Source: Prorocentrum cordatum (taxonomy: Eukaryota > Sar > Dinophyceae > Prorocentrales > Prorocentraceae). From it: 64,000 nucleotides of DNA. Numbering within the stretch: position 1 is the stretch's first letter; each line of letters starts with the position of its first letter. A program made the position numbers and the translations under genes. Location: assembly GCA_963575745.1 (NCBI GenBank), contig CAUYUJ010014267.1, positions 124,926-188,925 on the forward strand, in the 5' to 3' direction. A model generated the notes under the pieces. It did not search any database and was not told the origin of the DNA. It was given only the letters and a program-made list of their open reading frames with translations. Shown here one piece after another: positions 53,835-64,000 of this stretch.

Positions 53835-54880
53835 TCTCGTCCTTCGTGGTATGAGTCTTTCGGGCCCTTCCTTGTGCGTGAGTGGTTCGGGCTTCCCTTG
53901 GGTCGGTCGTTTGGGCCTCTCGTTCTGGAGTGAGTCGTTGAGGCTGGTCCTTGTGTTACAGCAATCCTAAGAAACATTATGCGTAATCTCCAAGCACTAG
54001 TAAGCATGATGCCAACCGAGCTGCTGGCCCGAGCCCTTCCCCCCTGCACTGCCCAGGGTGGATCTGCCTTCGTCGATCTCATGTCGACGTTGCTCTGTGC
54101 TGTGCGGAGGCCTGTCGAGAAGAACCAGGGACATTCGAACTGCATAGGAGCGCAAGACAGAGCTAATGCAGGAGTTCGGTGTTCTGTGCGTCGCAGATAT
54201 GTGAATCGTTCGTTCCTCGTGGTGTGCATCGTTGGGGCCCTTCGTCCTTCATGGTGTGAGTCCTTCGGCCTCCTCCTTGTGTGTGAGTCGTTCAGGCTCC
54301 TCGTGATGTGAGTCGTTCGGGCCCCTCGTCCTGGTGCGCGTCGTTCGGGCCCCTCCTTGTGTGTGAATAGTTCCGTCTCCTCGTGGTGTGCGTCGTTGGG
54401 GCCTCTCGTCCTTCGTGCTGGAAGTGCTTCGGGCACTTCCTTGTGTGCGAGTCGTTCGGGCTCCTCGTGGTGTGAGTCGTTCCGGCCCCTCGTCCTGGTG
54501 TGACTCGTTCGGGCTCCTCCTTGTGTGGGAGTCGTTCGGGATCCTCGTGGTGTGAATGGTTGGGCCCCTCGTCCTGGTGTGAGTCGTTCGGGCTCCGCCT
54601 GGTGTGTGAATAGGTTGGGCTCCTCGCTGTGTGAGTCGTTCGGGCTCCTGGCCCTGGTGTGAGTCGCTCTGACGCCTCCTTGCGTGCGAGCTGTTCGGGC
54701 TGCTCGTGGTGTGAGTCGTTCGGGGTCTCTCGTCCTGGTGGAGTCGTTCGGGCTGTCGTCCTGGGGTGAGTCGTTCGGGCCCCTCCCAGTGTGTGAGTTG
54801 TTGGGGCTCTCTGCGGTGTGAATCGTGGGGGCCTTTCGTTCTGGTGTGAGTCGTTAAGGCGTCTCCTTGCATGTGTGTTG
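53835..54880. repeat. 27-bp minisatellite, longest array (interrupted)
   Basis: Units at 53835-53955 and 54200-54880, about 30 in total, lengths 25-28 bp. Bases 53960-54199 are unique; their end (TTCTGTGCGTCGCAGATATG) recurs before the arrays at 31.3 and 38.05 kb. Confidence 0.92.
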
Positions 54881-55271
54881 TGGAGCGCTGTACCTGCGCG
54901 TCGTGGACGTTGCTGCGATGGCAAGGTCTTGTAACCCCGCTAGCGGTCCCCCAAGGGTCGCCATGCAGACGAGATTTGCGCGAGAAGGAGCGTCTCTCTG
55001 CCCGCCCTCCACAAACATGAAGAGACGTTTGCCATATCCACCCTCCACAGGTGACTCCGTGCATTGGAATTCAAATGCGTGGTAACCGCGTGGTATGTGG
55101 AGGTAATGAGCATAGCTCTCCTAGTCGTACTGAATGCATACTGAACACTATGCGTTATTCCTGGTAGTCGAGACTAGGGACTGGGCTCCACAGGGGAGTG
55201 TGCTAACAGTTAGGGTCCAGAAGGATTTTGCCGTCAGAGGGTAGAAGGCGTTACGATTCAGTCGCGATTTT
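54881..55271. other. Spacer without a recognised gene
   Basis: Holds one leader-type motif (AATGAGCATAGCTC, 55105-55118). No gene seen. Confidence 0.5.
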
Positions 55272-55390
55272 CCGTAGACATTGTGGCGCAAGTCAGGTTG
55301 GCCCAAGCTAGTCTCGACCAGTGCCCATCCATCTGCTTGAGGCTCTACTGTGAGCTCCGCGTATCACTTGTGCAGTGAGTTTAGCTCCGC
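55272..55390 (+). promoter_or_regulatory. SL relic plus hairpin leader before the Helitron gene
   Basis: The best relic in the window: 18 of 21 positions match the SL at 55272-55292, with differences only at positions 7, 12 and 17. It is followed by CAG-GTTGG and a stretch ending TTGTGCAG. The leader GTGAGTTTAGCTCCGC is at 55375, with the same ACGGACGCT extension as 40093. The ATG is at 55442. Confidence 0.75.
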
Positions 55391-55441
55391 ACGGACGCTA
55401 TTCTTCCCAATGCCTGAGGGCGTGCAGCAGAGTTCACAGAG

Positions 55442-57764
55442 ATGCCAGTCGTGGACTTACGTGAGGTTTACGCGCCCTTGCCCCGAGCGGTGCGAGAATT
55501 GCAGGGGATGCTGATGGAGACGATGCCTACAGCTGGAGACGGTGCGTGCGCCATTCATTCTGTGTGGGGCGAGTGGGAGATGGGTGAGCTGGTCAAGCGC
55601 GACGCTCGCTCGTTTCTCCGCGAAGCATTCGGTCCTACCGCTGACATCGTCAAATCGAGGCTGTCGTCCGAGGAGCTGCTGGGCGACATGGAATGGGCAC
55701 TCTGGGATTTGATCCAACCCTTTGCGAAGCAGCCCAACCCCTTCGGTGCCTCGCTGCACGCTGGAGATAACGAAGGTGAGCACGTGTGGCACTGCCTTCA
55801 GCAATCCCATTTCGACGTGGCTCAGCGCTGCGTTGAGGCATGCCGGGATGAAGTATATAAGTTCGAAGTGCACAGGGAGTGTAAAACAAGGATAATGCAA
55901 GAGTTTGGTTCTCTCTGCGTCGAAGAATTTGAGGATGTTTTCATAATGCCGTTGATGCGATCCTTGGGCTTGTTGGATAAGTACACGGCAGAAGCATCTG
56001 ATGAGTTCTGTGGAAGACGCTGCCTGAGCAAGTATGAAGCGCTGTTCGCAGGAACCCCTGGCGCTCGAGAGTGGCACAGAAGTGTCGTTGAGGATGCATG
56101 CCTTCAGAACTCATTCGATTTGATTTTTCAGTAAGATCCACGACGTGGTTGACGGCCTCGATTACGACAGTGGCGTCGACCTGGAACCGATAACGGCTTT
56201 CGCAGAGTCTGTCGACAAGGCCAGGGAATGCAACTACCAATCTGCTGGCTTGCCCGCCAATTTCTTCAATGCCGTGTACCCTGCTTATCTGGAAGCCATG
56301 AGTACGTGCGCAGATTATCATCTCAGCGATATCGAGCTGCTTGCGCTGGCGCGTTGCAAGAGGCAGAATGTAGCTATTTTCGTACACTGCTCTTCGAGGC
56401 ACGCGTTGACATACGCACGTTCGCACGTCGGAGACCCGAGCCTGCCAGTGGTGGCCACGTCCCTTCGAGATAACGGCGGACAGGGTGCCGTCCGAACACA
56501 TTTCGAGCGGCTGCGGGTATGCCCGCAAGAGCAGTTGCCTGAAAGGGGAAGAAGCCCGCGCGGCGATGGCTCCACTGGAGATGATGGGCACAGAGAGGCG
56601 AAGCGCCTGAGAACCCAGAGTGACAGAGCCCCGGCAGGGCCCCCCGCCGAAGAGAGGAACGGTGGAGACGGGAACGATAGAGCGTCGGGGCAAGTGACGC
56701 GGCAGGATGATGGGAGTGCCGTGGCCAAGCGAGCCAAGACAAGGGAGGAGGTCAAGCGAGAGCAGCAGGGTCAGAGTAACGAGTGCGCCCCGCTGCCGCC
56801 GCCGCCGTCTGGGGCGCGCGCTGGGCGGCGCGGCATTGGCGGAAGCTCTGGATTGCAACTGAAGCAGGCTTTCGAGACTCATAGTGGATGTGACGCTTTT
56901 TGCGACGATCACGTCAATGCTGCGGCAAGCCAGGGCGCAGCCTCGGCAATGCCAGCTGTCGCCGCGAGGGATGGAGGTCAGTGCGTCACGGACATGCTCG
57001 ATTTCTTGGGGTTCCAGCTCCCAGGCAAGGCAGGAACGCTGGCGGTCGAGGCAACTGTCAAAGACCAAGGCTTCGCTTCGGAGTCAAGCGAAGGTGCCGG
57101 CGAGGAGTCTGAAAGCGAAGGGGGCGACGGCGTGGAGGAGCAATATTTTGCAGTTCGCGCCAATGCTGAGCAGGTGGGTGGAGTGCCCGTAGAAATGGAT
57201 GCGATTGATGGCCGCTGCCGAGAACTACGTAAACTCATGCGAGAACGGCCCACGTTGCCGCTGAGAGGTGACGGCGCTAGCTTGACAGTGGCCGACCTGG
57301 AAACTGGAGTGAAGTTGCCGTTGTACTCGTGCCCCTTCCAGGACACCCAGAGCGGCTCTTGCCGTTTTCACACAAATGACCGAGCAGTTTTCCTGCATCA
57401 TATTGCTGGGGGCGCCATGGATCGCACGCATGCCAGTAAGATACGTGAGATTTGTAAGAACGACATTCCTTGGATGACGAATTTGGACTACGCGTGCGGG
57501 GCCATGGCTGTAGCCGAACGGGAGCGGTGGCCAATGCTGGGTCTGTCGACAACTCGGCGAGCCCTGAACCTGCTCGCTCTGCGGTACAACGACGAGACGA
57601 CTAGATGTCTGGCCTGTTTCATATGCGGCCAACTTCGCACGACCTGCGCAGGGTACCCGCCAGTAGATGTGCGCGGCGTGCTGCACGGTGTGGAGTACTA
57701 TGTTGGTGTATTACCTGGAGGCCCCGCATGGCAATCTCATCGACGCGCCGCTCGGCAAGCCTGA
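55442..57764 (+). pseudogene. OTU protease and zinc-finger part of the Helitron protein
   Basis: Starts MPVVDLREVYAPLP. The OTU catalytic block MPTAGDGACAIHSVWG (Asp and Cys of DGxC) lies near residue 35. The frame changes in a T5 run near 56127, where FDLIF passes into KIHDVVDGLDYDSG. The OTU end then appears as LLALARCKRQNVAIFVHCSS and RTHFERL, whose His is the likely third catalytic residue. A Gly/Arg/Glu-rich linker follows. Next come two Cys/His sites: CPFQDTQSGSCRFHTNDRAV...HH, and CLACFICGQLRTTC near 57605. OTU cysteine proteases are known passengers of several eukaryotic Helitrons. The frame shifts again near 57710. Confidence 0.75.
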
Positions 57765-59204
57765 AGCCAGAACGCAGGTGAAGGGCAATCTCTTCAGCTT
57801 CTCCATGCCTTGGGACGACATCGAGATATGTTGTCGCGAAGCTTCTCAGCACGCCGAAGAGATCCACGGGGACCGGCTGAAGTTGCTTCAGGATGCTCTC
57901 GGAGTGCCACATTCGGAGGAAACGTTGGCGATGCTGGTGAACGTGCGCATCAAAGGGGGCAGCAAAAACTTGGCGCAGCACCTGAAAGGGCTGACGTTGC
58001 GCATCCCCGCAATGCGCAAATTGATGGAGCTCATGCGCGACAGCGGCTATCCAGGGTATGGCAACAACGGCCTGAACTCATTCGACAGAGTGGCAACCCG
58101 CCTCCACGAAAGATATTCCCAGAAGTACGCAGAGAAATACGGGGAGGCGAAGTTCATCCCGCAGGCAGTGCAGGATGCGGTGCAACAGGTAGAAAGGGCT
58201 GCAGATTCCCTCGTTCAAAACAAACTGGCCACGCCTCCAGAGCCGGCAAGACGGGTGCAGGATTTCGTCTCAGCGTTGAGTCCGTCATATATCGTCGCTG
58301 AGCGGAGCACCAGAGCACAGTCGAACATCTCGGAGAATTACAAGTCCGTTTTTGCCAGGTTCGGCGATATCAACATCCAGAGTGGGACGGACCTGACGAA
58401 TCAGCATACCGCCTGGTGCCTGGGCATGGCGTTTCCGTTCACGCTGCCGCGTGCTGTTGGCGGTTACGACGTCCCGCACCAACCTCGCTGGCGTCGACCA
58501 GATACGAAAGATCTTCCAACTCCACGTGGGCTTCTGCACAGGTGGCTCGAGCCGTCAGTGGGCGTAGCCCAGCGGAAGCTACCGAACGCGCATTTTGCAA
58601 TGGGGCCAGCGACCACAGTGAGGTTGTTCGATCTCACGCGCGGCTTGCCGCAGCGGATAGAAGGCCAAGTCCGACGCACTTGGGGTTTGCGCCGGCCTTG
58701 TGGAATCCATATTTTCGTGAACGCGTCAATCTCGGAGCAAGCCTGCGCATCAAGAGAGGGGAACGTTTGCAAGGCCAAAGCGCAGTGAGCGTGGAGACTG
58801 ACGCTGCCATTGCCGCTGCCGATTTACTCCAGAAGCTCGAGAAGGGTTACTACACGTTACCCGATGGCAGACGCCGAAAGATCAGCAATGATGCCAGTAA
58901 ACTGATTTTCGCAGTCGGCCTCGGCAACCTGCAGCGGCGACTCTTAGCTGATTTCCGCTTTCGATGCCGGGCCATTCCAGGCACGCAGGAGATTCGGACG
59001 AAGATTGGGCACCTGGGGATCTGGGCTTGCGTTAACTCCGGAAATGGCATATTCTGTATTATTTCCCCAGGAGAGCGGCACAATTATCTAGCGCTCAGGC
59101 TCAGCAGGTACCGCCGATCCCTTCGTTGCAAGCGAGAGCAGGAGACAGCAGTGGGCAAGAAGCGATTCGCCGAGCCTGGAGCCGTCGCCAGAGGACGAGT
59201 TTGA
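57667..59204 (+). pseudogene. Helitron-like N-terminal domain, in two frames
   Basis: After the shift near 57710 the protein reads GNLFSFSMPWDDIEICCREA, LGVPHSEETLAMLVNVRIKG, HLKGLTLRIPAMRKLMELM, LGMAFPFTLPRAVGGYDVP. Near 58690 (GGGG run) it moves frame to FAPALWNPYFRERVNLGASL, YYTLPDGRRRKISNDASKL, EIRTKIGHLGIWACVNSGNG and ISPGERHNYLALRLSRYRR. The last block corresponds to the region that in Helitron proteins precedes the Rep nuclease. A third shift lies between about 59110 and 59160. Confidence 0.7.
58558..58573 (+). other. Hairpin motif variant with compensated stem
   Basis: GTGGGCGTAGCCCAGC: stem TGGGC/GCCCA, loop GTA. Relative to the usual TGAGC/GCTCA both arms changed together. It lies in the Helitron coding region, encoding VGVAQ. 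Confidence 0.45.
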
Positions 59205-59235
59205 GGTCCACATTCCTGGATATGACACGCGTCGC

Positions 59236-62200
59236 TTGTTCCTCGCAGAGGACCCCTTGGCCGCCTCCAACGCATTCTTCGTGCAGATCCGCGCGGTCTT
59301 GGCGACGATGCTTGGAGTGCGCATGCGCCCTCGCTGTCCGCAATGCTCTGAGTCTGGATCGCCGTGCCAGGACGCCCTCGGCAGCAACGCTGAAGCCATG
59401 GGAGGCATTGCCGGGCGCGTGGACGCTTTGTTCGGCGCCGTGGAGGCTCAGAAAACGACGGGGGGGCTGCATTATCATTTTTTCATGTTCGTTCAGCGCC
59501 TGCACCAGTTCGCCACGCTGAAGGAGATCGCGCAGAAAATCGAGGAAGGTCTCGTGAATGCGACGGAGCTGAAGCATTTCCTCGGGCAAATCTGTTGTGA
59601 AAGATACCCCGACGTGGACCAATTTGCTAGAGAGAGAACTTCGCTGGAGCAGAACTTCCCGACATACTCGGAGTCGTCCGAATGCTCTGGATCGTCAGCG
59701 TGGGGGGAGTTGAAATTGGGCCGATTGCCTCGGTTCGTAAATGATGACGCAAGAGCTGGTCTGCGCTCGTCCGCGCAGGGGGCTCCAGGGGATGCTCAGA
59801 AGCTCGGCCTGAACTGCGACGACGCCTCTTTCAAGGAGAAGTTCAACGGCGCGCTACAGTATTTCATGTGTCGGTGCCAGCACCACATTCATCGACTGGT
59901 GATGGATTCGAAGACCAAGCAGGAGAAGCGTTTGGTGCCCAACGCCTGCGCCTCCAAGAAGAACAAGAGAGAGTGCAAGCACGAGGCGCCGTGGACCAAC
60001 AGAGTGTCTCCCGAGTGGATGACGGCGCCGCTGCTGGTTTGCAAGGGCATCGCCAAGAAGTTCACTTTGCGCACAAGCGGAGTCCGAAATTGGCTGGGGC
60101 AAACTCTCGGACTGCGCAATGAAAAGTGGCTGAACGGGTGCATGCCGGGCCTGTGCGTCGCTTTTGCAGGAAGCAACAGTGACGTGAAACCGAATGACCG
60201 ACTGCCGATCATCGAGCAAACGCATGAGACTTGCTGCAGGAAGAAACGCTGCATCATGAAGAAGCAGAGTCTGGGGCGAGCCACTCGAGCAACTCAGCGC
60301 ACGCAGGTAGTTACGAATGGATATTTCGGGGGATACATTGGCAAGCGACAGCCCGCGGGCACGTTGGAGACCAAGAAATGCGTAGACAAGCTGTTTACCT
60401 TGAGGGCGAAGATACAGGGCAGGGGCAAAGCGGCGCAGCTCAGAGCAAACAGCGGGAGACTGATAACGGAACTCGAGATGAACAGCACGTACCGAGGCGC
60501 CGTGGAAGTGTGCAACCTGCGCTGTAATCAGGACCAGAGCGACCTTCTGAAGGCAGAGTGCATCCGAACCTTCAACGAGCATACGATTGATGGGCGGGCG
60601 TGGATGAACAGGTTGGAAACATCGCAGACTGCGTCGCAGATGAAGGACAGCAGCGTGACGACGTACGTGCCGCCGGCTCGCAAACCTCACCTGAGGACAG
60701 ACCGATCCAGAGTGAACGAGTTGGACGCCTACGGGTATCGCCCTCTGCAGCACCCTTGGAAGTTGTTGTCGGCGTACGAGTTCTTGCGGCAGTGGAGGTG
60801 CGAACCACTACTGGTTCCGACACACTACTTGAACCGCAACCTGCCACCGCGAACTGCGTGGACACAAGGAGGTCAACAATCAATCAGGAGCAAACAGTAC
60901 AAGGCTGGAGAGGTCGCCGCGAAGCCTGGAGAGCATTACATCGTAGTGACACCCGAGACCGACGAGTATTTCGTGTTCCCGCATGACGCAGGCGTCTTCT
61001 GCCACTCCTGGGTTCTGGTCAGGAAGGCGAGGCCGGACGCGGTTGTCATCGAAGGCTTGCCGATGCCCAGCGTACACAAGAGTTCTACGTACAACGCTCA
61101 GTATTGCAGTCTATTGTTCCGCCCTTGGACGCTCTATGGAGGAGACGTGTGTGCGCCTCACCTGAGTATGTTGGGGATGGAGTCTGCGGTACTGCGGCGT
61201 TGGCAGGAGGCCCAACATCAGTCGCCCCAGGTTCGAGCTTCGTGTAGACTGACCAAAAAGACAACCTCAACAGGGACGCCATCGACGTTGGACAGCGTAT
61301 CCTGGAAGACCGCCTGGGACGAGCACGCGCGCGGGAACGTGGTCAGCCAGGCAGCGGCGAAACTCATCCAGAGTTTCCTGCTGAATACGATGGCGTCGTC
61401 TGGCAAGGCGGCAGATGATCAGAGCGAGGCAGATGCGTCGGAGGAAGAGCAAGATATGCCTCCGCTGAGCCTCCCTGGTGGAAAGTTTCAACAACTGCTC
61501 CAATCGGATAAAGAAGAGGACAGCCTCGGCGAGAAGTGGACCGCCTCGGCGAAAACGAAAGTGAAAGCTTCGGAGAACAGCCGAGTGAAGAAAAGTGCCC
61601 GACTGCACGAGTATGAACAAAGCCACCGCGTCGGAGAGCGAGCGTGGAAGACGGAACCCTCTGGCGTCGAGGCTGGAGACCGTGCATGTCCGGAACATAT
61701 CTTCGAGCATGCGTACCAGGACCACCTCGCAGCTCTATCCGCAAGTGGCACGAGCCAGAAGGCACACGATGCTCCCTTCGACGAGAAGCGAGATGCTGCT
61801 GCTTCGTTCAACCCTGCAGGGAATGGCTTCACCAGCATCGACAAAGCGTTTGCTTCCATATTGGCGAGCTCGAAGATCCCGAACGCAAAACAGCTCCAGT
61901 TTCTCGAGCACTTTCTTCGACGTTTGAAGACTGAGTGGCTGGAGAAGCAGCAGGGCAACGTGAACCATAATTCCGAGGAGCCTCTGCTGGACGTAGTGCA
62001 CGGATTTCCGGGCACCGGAAAAAGTGCCGTCATTGGCTGGATGCGGTACTTAATGGAGGAAGGTCTCGGTCGGGAGCACGGCGTTCAGTTCGTGTGCTTG
62101 GCGTTTCAAAATGGCATGGCGGCGCAGATCAACGGCCACACGGTGCACCACTGGAGCGGCATCCCGGCGCGGAACGACGACGGGAATGCCACGGGCGACA

Positions 62201-62253
62201 GGCACAAGCAGTCCATGAAGTGCGGGGCCCTGCGCGTGATCATCATCGACGAG
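59236..62253 (+). CDS. Helitron Rep (HUH/Y2) nuclease and first half of Pif1-like helicase
   Basis: Uninterrupted for 1006 codons up to an intron; in-frame coding extends upstream of 59236 (PEDEFEVHIPGYDTRR). Numbering from 59236: a Cys-rich block RCPQCSESGSPCQD (33-46); HUH motif GGLHYHFFMFV (His-Tyr-His at 59470-59478); CRCQHHIHRL (212-221); and the two-tyrosine motif NGYFGGYIGK (Tyr at 60322 and 60334, Lys at 60343). A long linker follows, then Walker A DVVHGFPGTGKSAVIGW (near 61996), AFQNGMAAQINGHTVHHW, and Walker B VIIIDE ending at 62253. The protein would nick, transfer and unwind DNA in rolling-circle transposition. All signature residues are present. Confidence 0.85.
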
Positions 62254-62665
62254 GTCCCGAGGGCACCGAACGAGTCACTCCATGGAGTACATCGTTGAGT
62301 GCCCTCGACGTGGTGTGAGTCGTTCGGGGTCCTCGTGTGTGGATTGTTGGGGCTCTTCCTCTTGGTGTGAGTCTTCCGGGCCCTTCGTCCTGATGTGAGG
62401 CCTTCGAGCTCCTCCTGGTGCGAGTCGCGTTGGAGTTCGTGGTCGTGTGAGTTGTTCGGGCCCCTCGTAGTGGTGTGAGTCGTTCGGGCTGCACGTGGTG
62501 TGAGTCGTTCGGGCTCTTCGTCACCTCCAACGGCGGCATCTGGGCAAATTCTGATAATTCTCTAGTGTGCCCCGGGCGTCTCCATGTTTGCAAGACCTGT
62601 GGAGGCAATGAGCATAGCTCAGCGCAGACAGAAAAAGAGATATGTTCTGTATGCAACATTTCCAG
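62254..62665 (+). other. Intron (GT...AG, 412 bp) containing 27-bp minisatellite
   Basis: Joining 62253 to 62666 restores the helicase reading exactly: IIIDE then VSMMSAELLG, in phase. Boundaries are GAG-GTCCCG and TTCCAG-GTG. Inside are an inverted repeat (CGAGGGCAC at 62260, GTGCCCTCG at 62297), about eight minisatellite units (62310-62530), the phrase GCGTCTCCATGTT (62578) and the hairpin motif at 62608, 57 bp before the exon. Confidence 0.75.
62608..62623 (+). promoter_or_regulatory. Hairpin motif inside the Helitron intron
   Basis: ATGAGCATAGCTCAGC: perfect 5-bp stem TGAGC/GCTCA with loop ATA, followed by GCAGAC as at 52214 and 49896. Confidence 0.5.
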
Positions 62666-64000
62666 GTGAGCATGATGTCCGCGGAGCTGCTGGGCACCCT
62701 GGAACGAGCGGTCAGCGCCGCTGTCCGTGCGAGGGGCACGTGCAAGAAGAGGGCGGGGGAATTGCATCGCGCCTTCGGGGGAGTGAACGTGGTCATGTGC
62801 GCTGATTTTTGGCAGTTGCACCCCGTGACGGGCACCTTCCTGGCATCACCCTCTGGGCGTGCCCGCAGGGTGCGCGCACCGCGCGTTGGAGCTGTTCTGG
62901 CAAGACGGCGTCGACAGCGTGCGATCTTTCTGGCAGTTGACCGAATTGATGAGGTGTGACGATGCATGGTACAACTCGTTCCTGGGCCAGAGCAGAGTAG
63001 GAAATCTCAGCATGGAGGACTACAGCTACTTCCACGGGCTCCCGACGTTGACGTCCCCGAGCGCGGGCAAGTGCGTTTGCAACGACGACGTGGTGGACGA
63101 CCCAGTACTGGGCCCGTATCGCAAGACTTTGGGGGAACGCTTCTCAGGAGGGTGCGCCGACATGGCGGCGCTTCTGAACTCGCCAGAGGGCGAGTGCGAA
63201 GAGTGCCGTGCGGAGCGAGGCAAGAGACACAGGGTTCTGACCGACGCTGACTCGCTGGCGCCAGAGCTTCGCATGAACCCATTCAGCGGCGCACCTGCTC
63301 TGTACACCTTCAACGTGCCCAGGTACTTCGCGACGAACCTGCGCGCGAGGGAGTTTGCCAAGCAGAAGAACGTCCAGCTCTCGTGGTGCTACGCTCGAGA
63401 TGCGCCGCTGCATCCAGGAGATCGCGATTTGCCGAAGGAGAAATTGGACGAGAAATTGTTCTCCTGGCTGAAGAGGCACGACCAGGAGACGGGCAACATT
63501 CCGAGCATCTACCCATTGGCCAAAGGCATGCCCATTCGGTTGACGGACAACGTCGATCGAAGCAGACGACTCTACAGACACCGAAAGAGAGTGATTCACG
63601 GATGGACTCTGGCGCCTGATTGCAGTCCCCAGGAGATCGATGGCGAGTTCATATTGGATAGGTTGCCCATGGTGATCTACATCCATTTCCCGGAAGCACA
63701 GTGGACAATAGGGAAGCTGCCGACGGGCGTATACCCGTTGAAGCGAAGATCCAGGACCTGGAAAGTCAACAAGCACACGGGCATCGAAGCTCGACGCACG
63801 GGCCTCTGGATTCTCCCCGACTTCGCGTCCACCGCTCACATGATCCAGGGGGCGACGTTGGAAGCGGCATTCGCGGACCTGCAGCATTGGTCCAGCAGGG
63901 CGTCCATGACAGCTCAGATTGCTGCCTACGTATGCTTGTCCAGAGTGAAGCGATTGCCAAACATCTGCGTCATGCAGCCGTTCTCCACTTTTCTGTTCGG
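62666..64000 (+). pseudogene. Second half of the Pif1-like helicase (open at window end)
   Basis: Continues VSMMSAELLGTLERAVSA, FGGVNVVMCADFWQLHPVTG (motif III). After a one-base shift near 62848 it reads PLGVPAGCAHRALELFWQDG, FWQLTELMRCDDAWYNSFLG, PLAKGMPIRLTDNVDRSRRL, FASTAHMIQGATLEAAFADL (motif V) and IAAYVCLSRVKRLPN (motif VI). No stop from 62849 to the end of the window. All SF1 motifs of the Pif1 type are present, so apart from the single shift the domain looks functional. Confidence 0.8.

Larger units (their letters stand above)
55272..64000 (+). mobile_element. Helitron-type gene: OTU, zinc fingers, HUH Rep, Pif1 helicase (runs off window)
   Basis: One polyprotein can be followed through seven frame segments: 55442-56134, 56130-57715, 57715-58690, 58690-59150, 59150-62253, 62666-62848 and 62849-64000. 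The last two follow an intron. The order OTU, Cys-rich region, Helitron-like N domain, HUH nuclease with two Tyr, Pif1-like helicase is that of rolling-circle Helitron transposases. No Helitron termini were identified. Confidence 0.85.

Noticed and set aside
28397-55064. Long minus-strand frames rich in Thr, His, Arg, Pro and Glu (for example 48271-49104, 54249-55064)
   Set aside because: They are translations of the 27-bp minisatellite, open in several frames at once, with no start context or conserved domain.

Overview
The window is nuclear DNA of a dinoflagellate. The evidence is a series of relics of the conserved dinoflagellate spliced leader (SL; canonical form CCGTAGCC...TTGGCTCAAG) upstream of most genes, one interstitial TTTAGGG tract, high GC with very long microsatellites, and mobile-element proteins of types known from dinoflagellate genomes. 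The genus cannot be fixed from sequence alone. Most reading frames are broken by single-base shifts, often in homopolymers, or by in-frame stops. Most coding loci are therefore decayed copies or carry residual sequencing indels.

Layout. 1-5162: a 2.77-kb tandem duplication, each copy holding an SL relic, a 190-residue coiled-coil gene, a pair of hairpin repeats and a second SL relic. 5119-7337: a pseudogene of unknown family with four in-frame stops. 7770-9178: a Merlin/IS1595-type DDE transposase with one frameshift. 9.5-12.6 kb: microsatellites, a foldback repeat and a 12-bp minisatellite. 12.6-17.6 kb (minus): a LINE with ORF1, APE endonuclease, reverse transcriptase and a C-terminal zinc knuckle. 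17.78-18.24 kb (plus): a fragment of the second retroelement. 20.3-25.4 kb (minus): a second retroelement, with a reverse transcriptase, a C-terminal PD-(D/E)xK-like endonuclease and tandem NPGP motifs at its head.

27.1-38.1 kb: three related units in tandem. All share an SL relic, a hairpin leader, a start segment, a (GAC)n tract and a tRNA-like SINE tail. The third unit encodes a UPF1-like helicase. The second matches it except for internal deletions that remove the helicase, and the first retains almost only the ends. 39.2-55.3 kb: further SL-led genes (a coiled-coil protein, a protein with two likely OB folds, an RS-rich protein with a broken paralogue) separated by arrays of a 27-bp minisatellite. 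Two genes with different coding parts share the same 3-prime segment. 55.3-64.0 kb (running off the window): a Helitron-type gene with an OTU protease, zinc fingers, a HUH/Y2 Rep nuclease and a Pif1-like helicase. It is interrupted by a 412-bp GT-AG intron filled with the 27-bp minisatellite.

The most interesting pattern is a recurring leader at most of the SL-led loci from 27 kb onward. It consists of an SL relic, then a small hairpin (TGAGC-NTA-GCTCA), then a start codon or exon 45-90 bp further on. One copy shows a matched stem change. The Helitron has both an mRNA-derived SL relic and an intron carrying a dispersed repeat, which points to intron gain after retroposition.
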